Source of the DNA: an uncultured Selenomonadaceae bacterium
Lineage (GTDB): Bacteria > Bacillota > Negativicutes > Selenomonadales > Selenomonadaceae
Assembly (NCBI GenBank): GCA_905234175.1
Contig: CAJOGX010000016.1
Location: 1-39,753, forward strand
Length of the DNA: 39,753 nt
Direction of reading: 5' to 3'
The notes beneath the pieces are model-generated. The model was not told the DNA's origin. It did not search any database and saw only the letters and a program-made list of their open reading frames with translations. Shown here piece after piece: positions 8,427 to 15,917 of the stretch (the first letter of the stretch is position 1; every line of letters begins with the position of its first letter). Both the position numbers and the translations under genes were made by a program.

Positions 8427-9368
8427 ATGAGCCCAATGATAACGGCGGTTGCGGCGCTGCTAATCGACTCGCTGATAGGCGACCCGCGCAGCAGATTTCA
8501 TCCGGTCGTACTAATGGGAAAATTGATTTTGGTGCTGGAATATTTTTTGCGGCGAGATTCGGACGGCTCTGCTCTAAAAATTTTCAAGGGCGGAATTTTA
8601 GTTGCAGTCGTCGTGTCGGTGAGCTACGGCGCGGGCTTAGCGGTTTCAGTTTTGGCGGAGGCGACGGGGAGTTTCACGGCGGAAATTTTTATCGAGGCGC
8701 TGGCGCTGAGCTTCATGATTTCGCCGCGTTCGCTGGCAGAGGCTGGGCGGGAAATTTACGCACTGCTTGAGGCGGAAAATTTACAGCAGGCGCGCTACAA
8801 AGTCAGCTGGATAGTCGGGCGGGACACGGTGAACCTGAACGAGGCGGAAATAGTCCGCGCGACGGTCGAGACGGTCTCTGAGAACACGGTCGACGGAATA
8901 ATTTCGCCGCTGTTTTTCTTCGCAGTAGGAGGCCTGCCTCTGGCGGTTGCCTATCGCGCAGTGAACACGCTGGATTCAATGCTGGGCTACAAAAATGAGC
9001 GATACTTATATTTCGGTCGAGTTGCGGCGCGGCTGGACGACGTTGCGAACTTCATACCCGCGCGAATCACGGCGGCACTTTTCATAGCGGCGGCGCTGGT
9101 TTTAAATCTGGATTTCAAAAACGCCTTCGCGATGATGAGGCGGGACGCGGCTAAGCACCCAAGCCCGAACGGCGGCTACGCGGAAGCGACAGTTGCGGGC
9201 GCGCTGGGAATAAGGCTGGGCGGAATAAATTCGTATTTCGGCGTGCCGAGTTTCCGCGCGTACATGGGCGACCCGATAGAGCCGCTGCAGGCGCCGCATA
9301 TTTTGCTGGCGATTCGGATGATGTACACCGCCACGATAATTTTCCTCATGCTGGCAGTTGCGATATAG
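8427..9368 (+). CDS. cbiB: Adenosylcobinamide-phosphate synthase CbiB
   Basis: 313-residue integral membrane enzyme that attaches the aminopropanol (phosphate) linker to adenosylcobyric acid in cobalamin synthesis. The family signature is seen at the N-terminus (LIDSLIGDPRSRFHPVVLMG), followed by WIVGRDTVNLNEAEIVRA and ETVSENTVDGIISPLFFF in the middle and HPSPNGGYAEATVAGALG toward the end, all diagnostic of CbiB/CobD. GGGGTG precedes the ATG by 5 nt. The transglycosylase gene follows 9 nt downstream, an unusual partner. No other cob genes and no cobalamin riboswitch are visible here. Confidence 0.94.
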   Translation: MSPMITAVAALLIDSLIGDPRSRFHPVVLMGKLILVLEYFLRRDSDGSALKIFKGGILVAVVVSVSYGAGLAVSVLAEATGSFTAEIFIEALALSFMISPRSLAEAGREIYALLEAENLQQARYKVSWIVGRDTVNLNEAEIVRATVETVSENTVDGIISPLFFFAVGGLPLAVAYRAVNTLDSMLGYKNERYLYFGRVAARLDDVANFIPARITAALFIAAALVLNLDFKNAFAMMRRDAAKHPSPNGGYAEATVAGALGIRLGGINSYFGVPSFRAYMGDPIEPLQAPHILLAIRMMYTATIIFLMLAVAI

Positions 9369-9377
9369 GAGGTTTCA

Positions 9378-10208
9378 ATGACAACACCAAAAAGGTCTCA
9401 GCGGCGATTCCGGCGTTCAGTCAAAATAATTTTCCGGCTGATACAAATAATTTTCGCGCTGGCGGCGGTGTTCGTGGCGTCGTTTTTAGGGACGCTGGCA
9501 CTGCGTACGCCGGAGCCGGAGGATTTGCCCGACGAAAAAATTTACGCTCGCAATTATTCTGAAGTTGGTATCGCCGGAAAAATTGAGCGAATCATGAACG
9601 TTGAAAGCGCAGTCAACGAAAAAATTCGCGGGATTCGCCACTACGTTCAGCTGAAGGACATTCCGCTCCGGCTGAGGCAGGCGGTTATTGCCGTCGAGGA
9701 CACAAGATTTTATTCGCACCGTGGCTTCGACGTGGAAGGAATTATCCGCGCGACAATCGTCAATGTCGAGGCGGGCGAAATTCAGCAGGGCGCGTCCACG
9801 ATTACTCAACAGCTCGTTAAAAATCTTTTCCTTACGCAGGAACGCTCATTCACGCGCAAGGCGGAGGAAGTTTTCCTGGCTATGAGCGTTGAGCGCAGTT
9901 TCACGAAAGATAAAATTCTGGAGATTTATTTGAACACAATTTATTTCGGCTCGAATTTCTACGGAGTTTACGACGCGGCGCACGGCTACTTCGGTAAGGA
10001 GCCGAAAGATTTGACCATTGGCGAATGTGCCATGCTCGCCGGTCTGCCAAACGCGCCGTCTGTCTATTCGCCCTACAACAATTTCATGCTGGCAAAAAGG
10101 CGCCAACTCATTGTCATTGACGCCATGGTTCGTGCAAATATGATTTCTAACTACGACGCGGAAAAAGCCCGCATTGAAGAAATTGTCCTCAGCGATGGGG
10201 TATTTTAA
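9378..10208 (+). CDS. Monofunctional peptidoglycan glycosyltransferase (GT51)
   Basis: Polymerises lipid II into glycan strands at the outer face of the inner membrane. One N-terminal membrane segment (about residues 18-40) is followed by a GT51 domain with the catalytic EDTRFYSHRGFD motif (catalytic Glu), QGASTITQQLVKNLFL, and RKAEEVFLAMSVERSFTKDKILEIYLNTIYFG. At 276 residues it stops right after the GT51 domain; there is no transpeptidase domain, so it is MtgA-like rather than a class A PBP. It could also be the N-terminal part of a shortened PBP1a, but the stop is clean and followed by terminator-like hairpins. Perfect AGGAGG ribosome site; probably co-transcribed with cbiB. Confidence 0.9.
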   Translation: MTTPKRSQRRFRRSVKIIFRLIQIIFALAAVFVASFLGTLALRTPEPEDLPDEKIYARNYSEVGIAGKIERIMNVESAVNEKIRGIRHYVQLKDIPLRLRQAVIAVEDTRFYSHRGFDVEGIIRATIVNVEAGEIQQGASTITQQLVKNLFLTQERSFTRKAEEVFLAMSVERSFTKDKILEIYLNTIYFGSNFYGVYDAAHGYFGKEPKDLTIGECAMLAGLPNAPSVYSPYNNFMLAKRRQLIVIDAMVRANMISNYDAEKARIEEIVLSDGVF

Positions 10209-10221
10209 GCTTTAATTAGAC

Positions 10222-10320
10222 GGCATTTCTTTCCAGAAAGAAACGCCTGGCAAAAAAAGCTGCCCGCTTAGGTCGCTTCCGGCGACCACACGCGGGCGGG
10301 GGCGCGCGTCCATGCGCGCC
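10222..10320. terminator. Three consecutive stem-loops between convergent genes (bidirectional terminator region)
   Basis: The stretch of about 170 bases between the convergent transglycosylase and cydB genes holds three hairpins: 10222-10247 (GGC-A-TTTCTTTC, mirrored arm), 10262-10297 (outer GCCCGC/GCGGGC with an inner GGTCGC/GCGACC stem), and 10301-10320 (GGCGCGC/GCGCGCC). Read on the minus strand, the middle one is followed by AGCTTTTTTT (10261-10252), a good intrinsic terminator for cydAB. The third, read on the plus strand, is followed by TCTTTAATT, a weaker terminator for the cbiB operon. Confidence 0.75.
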
Positions 10321-10381
10321 TCTTTAATTGCAAAGGTTCTCACATACTCGGCGTATCTGCTAAAAAATATTCGCGTGTCGT

Positions 10382-11371
10382 TTACACAGTCTTAATGCGC
10401 TCTTTGAAAATTTTGTACGTCCAGCCCTGGTAAATCAAAACTATCGGCACAAAAATCACCGCCGCGATTGTCATGATAAACAGCGTGTTTTGTGTCGACG
10501 CCGCGTTGTAAATCGTCAGGCTCCATTCCGGATTTAAGCTGGAAACCATGAGCCGTGGGAACAGCGCCACGAATAATCCCACCGTCGTCATTGCGATTGT
10601 CACCGCCGTCGTCGTGAAGGCGGAATGCTGTCTGCCGTCGCGCGCAAATTCCCAGCCAGCCGACAGCACGCCCATTGCCGAGGCGAATATCAGCACGCCG
10701 CTCGTGTGCTCCATAACGTCCGTTTCCGCCGCCGTCAGTATCGTGAACGCCAGGTACGCCAGCCACGCCGCCGCGCCCAGGCACTTCGATTTCTTGCGCA
10801 AATCCAGCAACAGTCTTTCGTCCGCCAGCCTCAGCGATAAAAATGTTGCGCCGTGGAACGCGAACAGCAGCACGAAAAATATTCCCGCAACGATTGTGTA
10901 CGGGCTCAGCAGGTCGAAGAAAGTTCCGACGTAATGCATTTGCGCATTTATCGGCAAGCCCTGCAGCAAATTCGCCATCGCTACGCCCCACAAAAGCGCC
11001 GGTACGAAACTCCCGAAAATTATTGCGCCGTCCCAGAACGTCCGCCAGTCCGCGTTGTCTATCTTCCCGCGCAGCTCGAACGCCACGCCCCGCATGATAA
11101 GCGCCATCAGCATTAGAAACAGCGCCATGTAAAAAGTGCTGAACATCGACGCATAGAAGTGCGGGAACGCCGCGAAACTCGCTCCGCCAGCCGTTATCAT
11201 CCAGACTTCGTTCGCGTCCCACACCGGCCCTATCGCGCGGATTAACTGCGTCCGCTCGGCTTCCGGCCGCCCAATCAGCAGCATTCCGACGCCGTAGTCG
11301 AACCCTTCCAGTATGAAAAATCCCGTGAAAAGTACCGCGATTAAAATAAACCACACGACGTTCAAATCCAT
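10382..11371 (-). CDS. cydB: Cytochrome bd oxidase subunit II CydB
   Basis: 329-residue membrane subunit of the cytochrome bd quinol oxidase, which reduces oxygen to water at high affinity; in anaerobes it mainly scavenges oxygen. The N-terminus WFILIAVLFTGFFILEGFDYGVG is the standard CydB signature (first membrane helix with the GFDYG motif), followed by GPVWDANEVWMITAGGA. About eight membrane helices are visible. It starts 3 nt after cydA ends, with its GAGGAGGTG ribosome site inside the last cydA codons, so the two are coupled. The ABC exporter genes cydCD are not in this window. Confidence 0.95.
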   Translation of the reverse strand: MDLNVVWFILIAVLFTGFFILEGFDYGVGMLLIGRPEAERTQLIRAIGPVWDANEVWMITAGGASFAAFPHFYASMFSTFYMALFLMLMALIMRGVAFELRGKIDNADWRTFWDGAIIFGSFVPALLWGVAMANLLQGLPINAQMHYVGTFFDLLSPYTIVAGIFFVLLFAFHGATFLSLRLADERLLLDLRKKSKCLGAAAWLAYLAFTILTAAETDVMEHTSGVLIFASAMGVLSAGWEFARDGRQHSAFTTTAVTIAMTTVGLFVALFPRLMVSSLNPEWSLTIYNAASTQNTLFIMTIAAVIFVPIVLIYQGWTYKIFKERIKTV

Positions 11372-11374
11372 GGC

Positions 11375-12742
11375 TCATTCCACCTCCTCGGTGATTTTCG
11401 TCCGATTGATAAACCGAACCGCCGCGAAGACCGCCAGCACCGCTAAAAACAAATATATCGCCGTGAATCCAATCAGCGTCGCCCAAACGTCCCACGCCGT
11501 CAGATTCGGGCTGACCGCTTCAACCGTTTTTTGCAGTCCGACGACAATCCACGGCTGCCGCCCCGCCTCGGCTATGTACCAGCCAACTGAGTTTGCGATA
11601 AACGGCAGCGGCAACAGCAGCGGCATTAATTTCAGACAGCACGCGAATTTTTTTATTTCCTCGCCGAAGTAAAACGCCAGCAGCCCCGTGACCATAACTA
11701 TCGCCATCATCGCTCCGCCGACGCCGACCATTATTCTGAAACTCCAGAACAAGCCCTTAACGTCCGGCACGTAGTACCCGCTGCCGTATTTTTCAACCGC
11801 CTCGCGCTGGAGTTCGTTTATCCCCTTAATCTCGCCGCTGAATGAATTGTGCACCATGAACGTGAACAGGTACGGCACCGCAATTTCTGAATCGTTGCGC
11901 CCAGCCGCCTGATTTATGTCCGCCACGATTGCAAACGGCGCGGGATCTGCCGTCTCCCACAGCGCTTCGATTGACGAAAGTTTCATTGGATTCGCCGTCG
12001 CCAGGTACTGCGTGTGCAAATGCCCTGAGCCCATGACGCCGAAAATTCCAAACAGCGTGAACAGCACCGCGCGACGCAGCGTCCGCACGAACATTTCCCG
12101 CGAAACTTCGTCCGTCGCAATTTTCCACGCGCTCACGACTATCACTAAAAATCCCGCCGTCGTCAGCCCTGCGAAAAACGCGTGGCAGTATTCGCCCAGC
12201 ACGTACGGATTCGTTACCAAATCGAAAAAGCTCGCCATGACCGCGCGCCCTTCCTGTATTTCGTAGCCAACCGGATGCTGCATGAACGAGTTTGCTACCA
12301 AAATCCAGAACGCTGAAAGGTTGCTCCCGAACGCCACTATCCAAATGCACGCGCAGTGAAGTTTCTCGCTCAGCCTGTCCCAGCCGAATACCCAGATTCC
12401 TATGAACGTCGACTCAAGGAAAAATGCCGTCAGCGCTTCGAGTGCCAGCGGCGCCCCGAATATGTCGCCCATGAACCGCGAGTATTCCGACCAGTTCATT
12501 CCAAAATGAAATTCCTGCACGATTCCCGTCACGACGCCCATTGCGAAGTTGATTAAAAATATCGTGCCGAAAAATTTCACCAGCTTTTTCAGCTTGATTC
12601 GCTCTTCGTAACTGCCGCTCTTCACGTACCACAGCTCCAGCAGCGCCACGAATATCGATAAGCCCAGCGTCACCGGCACGAACAGAAAATGATACACCGT
12701 CGTTATCGCAAACTGCAGCCGCGACAATATCAGTGCGTCCAT
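11375..12742 (-). CDS. cydA: Cytochrome bd oxidase subunit I CydA
   Basis: 455-residue subunit carrying hemes b558, b595 and d. Visible are the N-terminal SRLQFAITTVYHFLFVPVTLG (axial His of the b595/d site), GVVTGIVQEFHFGMNWS and FFLESTFIGIWVFGWDRLS, all near-invariant in CydA, and the Q-loop region in the middle. Length is at the shorter end (short Q-loop form). Start ATG has an AGAAGGGA ribosome site. Followed at 3 nt by cydB. No clear -35/-10 pair was found in the 400 bases upstream. Confidence 0.95.
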   Translation of the reverse strand: MDALILSRLQFAITTVYHFLFVPVTLGLSIFVALLELWYVKSGSYEERIKLKKLVKFFGTIFLINFAMGVVTGIVQEFHFGMNWSEYSRFMGDIFGAPLALEALTAFFLESTFIGIWVFGWDRLSEKLHCACIWIVAFGSNLSAFWILVANSFMQHPVGYEIQEGRAVMASFFDLVTNPYVLGEYCHAFFAGLTTAGFLVIVVSAWKIATDEVSREMFVRTLRRAVLFTLFGIFGVMGSGHLHTQYLATANPMKLSSIEALWETADPAPFAIVADINQAAGRNDSEIAVPYLFTFMVHNSFSGEIKGINELQREAVEKYGSGYYVPDVKGLFWSFRIMVGVGGAMMAIVMVTGLLAFYFGEEIKKFACCLKLMPLLLPLPFIANSVGWYIAEAGRQPWIVVGLQKTVEAVSPNLTAWDVWATLIGFTAIYLFLAVLAVFAAVRFINRTKITEEVE

Positions 12743-13144
12743 ATTTATCCCTTCTTTCGCGGAAAATTTTTTGCTGAAATAAAAAAACGCTCGGAATTTC
12801 GGGGGAAGGCGGAAATTTCCCAGCTTTGCCTATTCGCCGCAGGTTTGAAACCCGCAGCTCAAAGAATCCTGCTAAAATCAAGCAGCGAGGAATTGTTTTG
12901 AAGATTTTCCGACAGATTGAATATCGCATTTGCGAAGTTTCGCGGATTGTGCTGAAGACTGGCGCCAGCTAACGCTAAAGGGATTTGAACCCCACATAAA
13001 GCGCCACCACGAGGAATGGCGGTCGAGCCTTAACCATCACGAATTTTGCAAATTGCAATAAATGTGCAGCGTCTTAGTTCATCTGCACCTGAACCGGCTC
13101 TGCCGAAAAATTCTGCCCTCGCCCGAAACTCCGAACGAATAATT
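12743..13144. other. Gene-free stretch upstream of cydA with a degenerate tRNA-like sequence
   Basis: About 400 bases with no convincing coding region. It holds the cydA ribosome site, an imperfect GC-rich inverted repeat around 12838-12857 (GCAGGTTT / AAACCCGC), a small stem CTGCT/AGCAG near 12869-12886, and the tRNA-like segment described separately at 12965-13045. The short frames here look random. Confidence 0.5.
12965..13045 (-). pseudogene. Degenerate tRNA-like sequence
   Basis: Read on the minus strand, this has a D-loop-like GGTTAAGGC, then a 6-bp stem CCGCCA/TGGTGG closing a 7-nt loop TTCCTCG (position-33 T, possible CCT anticodon), then a T-arm-like GGGG-TTCAAAT-CCCT. The expected acceptor stem is missing: the 3' part TAGCGTT has no complement 5' of the D-arm, and the D-stem does not form. 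It is therefore more likely a tRNA remnant than a working gene. An alternative is chance similarity. Confidence 0.4.
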
Positions 13145-13777
13145 TTAATGTGACGCGGAAAAATCTTCCATAATCTCGGCGGCCGTCGCGTGCGGGTCGA
13201 ACGGGAAAACGTAGTCAACCTGCGTGTTAATCAGCGCGGCGTCAATTTCGGCGGAAACTTTGTCAGCTTCGTCCTGCACTTTCTGAACAATCGCGCGGAT
13301 TTTGTTGCGGTCGAAGTCAATCGTTTTGACAATTTCCACATCGTAGCGGTAGTCGGTCTGGTTGCCGTCCTTGTTGAAAACGTAGCCGGTGCCGCCGTTT
13401 TTCCTCAGCAGGCTCGAACTTTTCAGGTTGCGGAGGTCGCGCAGAGTTCCGGCGAAGGCGTGGCGTTTTCTGTTCACGTCAACGGCGGTATCCAAATCGA
13501 ACGGCATTTTGGATTTCGTAGCGTGAATCGCCCGCGCGAGCTTTTCGCGTTCCTCAATCAGCACGAGCAGAATTTCCACAACTTTATTTGTATCGTAAAT
13601 TTTATTATCGTAGTTCGTCACGTCCAGAACTTCATCAATCTGGTCGCCCGCCGCCTTGCTGCGGAAATGTTTTTCCGTGACGGTCATGACGTTGCTTTCT
13701 TCGCTAAGGTAGTCGGAAAAATTTTCAAACAGCGCCTCAATTTTATTCTGCGCCTGAAACGCTTCCTTCAAGTTCAT
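13145..13777 (-). CDS. Conserved-looking protein of unknown function
   Basis: 210 residues, no signal peptide or membrane segment, and no family I can name with confidence. It is rich in charged helices: a stretch around VVEILLVLIEEREKLARAI looks amphipathic, and the segment from DFDRNKIRAIVQKV to EIDAALI may form a coiled coil; a glycine-rich turn KNGGTGYVFNKDGNQTDY lies between them. I use the ATG at 13777 (MNLKEAFQAQ), which has GGGAGTG upstream and lies just behind a perfect promoter (13796-13824); the longer open frame to 13954 runs antisense-free into gltX and lacks a ribosome site. It is downstream of gltX but apparently transcribed by itself. Confidence 0.75.
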   Translation of the reverse strand: MNLKEAFQAQNKIEALFENFSDYLSEESNVMTVTEKHFRSKAAGDQIDEVLDVTNYDNKIYDTNKVVEILLVLIEEREKLARAIHATKSKMPFDLDTAVDVNRKRHAFAGTLRDLRNLKSSSLLRKNGGTGYVFNKDGNQTDYRYDVEIVKTIDFDRNKIRAIVQKVQDEADKVSAEIDAALINTQVDYVFPFDPHATAAEIMEDFSASH

Positions 13778-13795
13778 AAAAATCACTCCCGCTGA

Positions 13796-13824
13796 ATTAT
13801 AGCACAGGCCGCAAATTATTACAA
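13796..13824 (-). promoter_or_regulatory. Promoter of the unknown 210-residue protein gene
   Basis: Minus-strand -35 TTGTAA (13824-13819), exact 17-nt spacer, -10 TATAAT (13801-13796). The -35 covers the gltX stop codon. Transcription would start near 13789, leaving a leader of about 12 nt. Confidence 0.7.
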
Positions 13825-15162
13825 ACTTTTTCTGAGCGCCGCCAGAGCGTCCGCGAGCCGTTTCAGCGAAGTTTCGCGCCCCAGCAGGTACAAAATTTCC
13901 ACGACGCCGCCTGGCGTTACTTTCTGCCCCGAAAGCGCGATTCTCAGCGGCCACATAACCGTTCCCGTCTTAACGCCCGAACTTTCCGTGAACGCCGAAA
14001 TTTTTTCGTGCAGCGCCTCGAATGTCCAATCTTCAACGCCAGAGAGAATTTCAATCACTGGCGCGATAATCTCAGCGGATTTCTCAACGGTAACCTTGTT
14101 GCGCTTGTTTACGTAAAGTTCCGCGTCGAACGGCGGCATTTCGCGCAGGAATTTAATCGCGCTGGGAATTTCACCGAGTTTAGCGACGCGCGGTTTGAGC
14201 AGGCTGGCAAGGTAAACTTTCTTCGCCGCGTCGAACTCGCCGATAAATTTATCAGCCACGGCGGCAAATTCCTCGTCAGTCATCGCCTTAAAATATTCGC
14301 CGCTCATCCAGTCGAGCTTGTTGTAGTCGAAAACCGCCGGAGATTTACTGAGCCCGTCCAGGCTGAATTTCTCAATCAGCTCCGCCATGGAAAAAATTTC
14401 CTGATTGGTTTTCGGGTTCCAGCCCAAAAGCGCGACGTAGTTCGTGATAACTTCCGGCAGGTAGCCCATTTCCACCAAATCGTTGAAACTCGTGGCGCCG
14501 TGCCGCTTGCTCAGCTTGGAAACGGTGCCGTCCTCCGCCTTGCCCATAACCGGCGCGAGGTGAATGAAAGCCGGCGGCTCCCAGCCAAAAAATTCGTAAA
14601 GCAGAACGTGCTTGGGCGTCGACGTGATAAATTCCGTGCCGCGAATTATGTGGCTGACTTCCATCAAATGGTCGTCGATAACGTTGGCGAAATTGTACGT
14701 CGGAAGCCCGTCGCTCTTCAATAAAATCTGGTCTTCAAGCTCGGCGTTGGCAATGGTTATGTTCCCGTGAATCAGGTCGAAAAAAGTCGTCTCGCCGGTC
14801 TTTGGCATTTTCTGCCGAATCGCCACGCCGTTTTCGCTCTCTTCGTAGTAGGCGTGCCCGTCCGCAACAAGCTGCTCGGCGTACTTTTTATAAATTTCCA
14901 TGCGCTCGCTCTGCACGTACGGACCGAAATTCCCGCCGTGGTGCGGCCCTTCGTCCGGAATAATTTTCGCCGTCGCCAAAGTTTTTTCGATAAACTCCAC
15001 AGCGTCCGGCACGTAGCGCGCGCGGTCGGTGTCCTCTATCCGAAGAATGAAATCGCCGCCCTCGTGCTTCGCGAAAAGATACGCGTAAAGCGCCGTGCGC
15101 AAATTTCCAATGTGCATGTAGCCGGTCGGGCTGGGGGCAAAACGTGTGCGAACTTTTTTCAA
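13819..15162 (-). CDS. gltX: Glutamyl-tRNA synthetase GltX
   Basis: Charges tRNA-Glu with glutamate; with gatB present downstream in the window, it is probably the non-discriminating form that also charges tRNA-Gln for the GatCAB pathway (inference). Class I signatures: HIGN at residues 17-20 after RFAPSPTGYM, and KLSKR at about residue 217 (the KMSKS motif). The anticodon-binding helical domain follows. At 447 residues it is slightly shorter than the usual 465-490. The start codon is TTG at 15162, sharing TTGA with the dhaL stop (4-nt overlap), and GGAAG lies upstream, so translation is coupled to dhaL. Confidence 0.95.
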   Translation of the reverse strand: MKKVRTRFAPSPTGYMHIGNLRTALYAYLFAKHEGGDFILRIEDTDRARYVPDAVEFIEKTLATAKIIPDEGPHHGGNFGPYVQSERMEIYKKYAEQLVADGHAYYEESENGVAIRQKMPKTGETTFFDLIHGNITIANAELEDQILLKSDGLPTYNFANVIDDHLMEVSHIIRGTEFITSTPKHVLLYEFFGWEPPAFIHLAPVMGKAEDGTVSKLSKRHGATSFNDLVEMGYLPEVITNYVALLGWNPKTNQEIFSMAELIEKFSLDGLSKSPAVFDYNKLDWMSGEYFKAMTDEEFAAVADKFIGEFDAAKKVYLASLLKPRVAKLGEIPSAIKFLREMPPFDAELYVNKRNKVTVEKSAEIIAPVIEILSGVEDWTFEALHEKISAFTESSGVKTGTVMWPLRIALSGQKVTPGGVVEILYLLGRETSLKRLADALAALRKSL

Positions 15163-15803
15163 TTTCTCGAACTTCCTTTCAGCAAATCTTTCCAGTAGCC
15201 GCAGAGCGTGCGGTACATAATCAGCGAGGACATCGCGCCAGGGTCTTCGTAGCCGATACTCTTATCGCCGAGGTAACTTGCCCTGCCGCGCCGCGCCTTA
15301 ATCGTTTTGGTGAACTCAACTCCGTCACGCGCCGCCGCACTCGCCTCCGTCAGCAGTTCTTCAACATTTTTGCCGACGGTATTTTCCGGCTTGAAGCAGT
15401 CGCGAATTGGAATCAGCACGTCGAGCATTGTCTTATCGCCCTTATCCGCGTGCCCGCGCCGCTGAACGCCAGCAACTACCGCGCTGAAAACTTTTTCCAG
15501 CGTCTCAGCGTCCAGCTTTGAATTTTCGTCGACAACCTTAGCCGCCTCAAGAATACCCGTGCCGTAAAGCGGCCCCGCCGAGCCGCCGACGTTCATGACA
15601 ACCGCCTCGCCAATCGTCTGCAAAATTTCCTTGAGATCTTCCTCCGAATCGTCCAGCTCTTCCAGCGCCTCCTGCGCCGCCGTAACTCCGCGCGCCATGT
15701 TCAGACCGTGGTCGCCGTCGCCTATTTTCGCGTCCAGCTGGCATAAATAATCCTTGTCCGCCAACAGCGCCCTGAAGACCGCCTCCGCCGCGTCCATTAT
15801 CAT
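15159..15803 (-). CDS. dhaL: DhaL-type dihydroxyacetone kinase ATP-binding subunit
   Basis: About 214 residues of the DhaL/DAK2 fold. The nucleotide and magnesium site is seen as KIGDGDHGLNMARG (about residues 27-40), then NVGGSAGPLYGTG and RGHADKGDKTMLD. In DhaKLM systems DhaL hands phosphate from DhaM-His to dihydroxyacetone bound in DhaK. Neither dhaK nor dhaM is next to it: gltX overlaps its 3' end and a divergent LysR gene lies upstream, so its partner is unknown and a role with another substrate is possible. Start chosen at the ATG at 15803, with GAGG 8 nt upstream; an open extension to 15848 lies over the promoter. Confidence 0.85.
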   Translation of the reverse strand: MIMDAAEAVFRALLADKDYLCQLDAKIGDGDHGLNMARGVTAAQEALEELDDSEEDLKEILQTIGEAVVMNVGGSAGPLYGTGILEAAKVVDENSKLDAETLEKVFSAVVAGVQRRGHADKGDKTMLDVLIPIRDCFKPENTVGKNVEELLTEASAAARDGVEFTKTIKARRGRASYLGDKSIGYEDPGAMSSLIMYRTLCGYWKDLLKGSSRN

Positions 15804-15843
15804 TTTCCTCGCCTCTTTCGATAAAAAAATTTTTTCTGCACCA

Positions 15844-15876
15844 ATCATACCACATATTTGAAAAGTGTGCTATAAT
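15844..15876. promoter_or_regulatory. Back-to-back promoters and LysR-type operator between dhaL and the LysR gene
   Basis: Two -10 elements face away from each other: TATAAT on the plus strand at 15871-15876 (with TGC in front, an extended -10) and TATGAT on the minus strand at 15849-15844 (with TGG, also extended). Between them lies the dyad CACA-N11-TGTG (15851-15869), with matching ATA/TAT flanks. This is the spacing of a LysR-family T-N11-A box and would let the regulator cover both promoters. Confidence 0.6.
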
Positions 15877-15917
15877 AGCCGTGATTTTTTTTCGGAAAAT
15901 GGAGATGTGTTTTTAAA

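Noticed and set aside
8427-8440. Cobalamin riboswitch before cbiB
   Set aside because: The cbiB leader is about 25-30 nt and holds only a -10 box and a ribosome site.
12414-12929. 171-residue open frame on the minus strand across the cydA start
   Set aside because: It lies out of frame with cydA, has no ribosome site, and reads as shadow sequence.
13030-13218. Small minus-strand frame between the unknown gene and the tRNA remnant
   Set aside because: Arg-rich random-looking product with no ribosome site, overlapping the end of the 210-residue gene in another frame.
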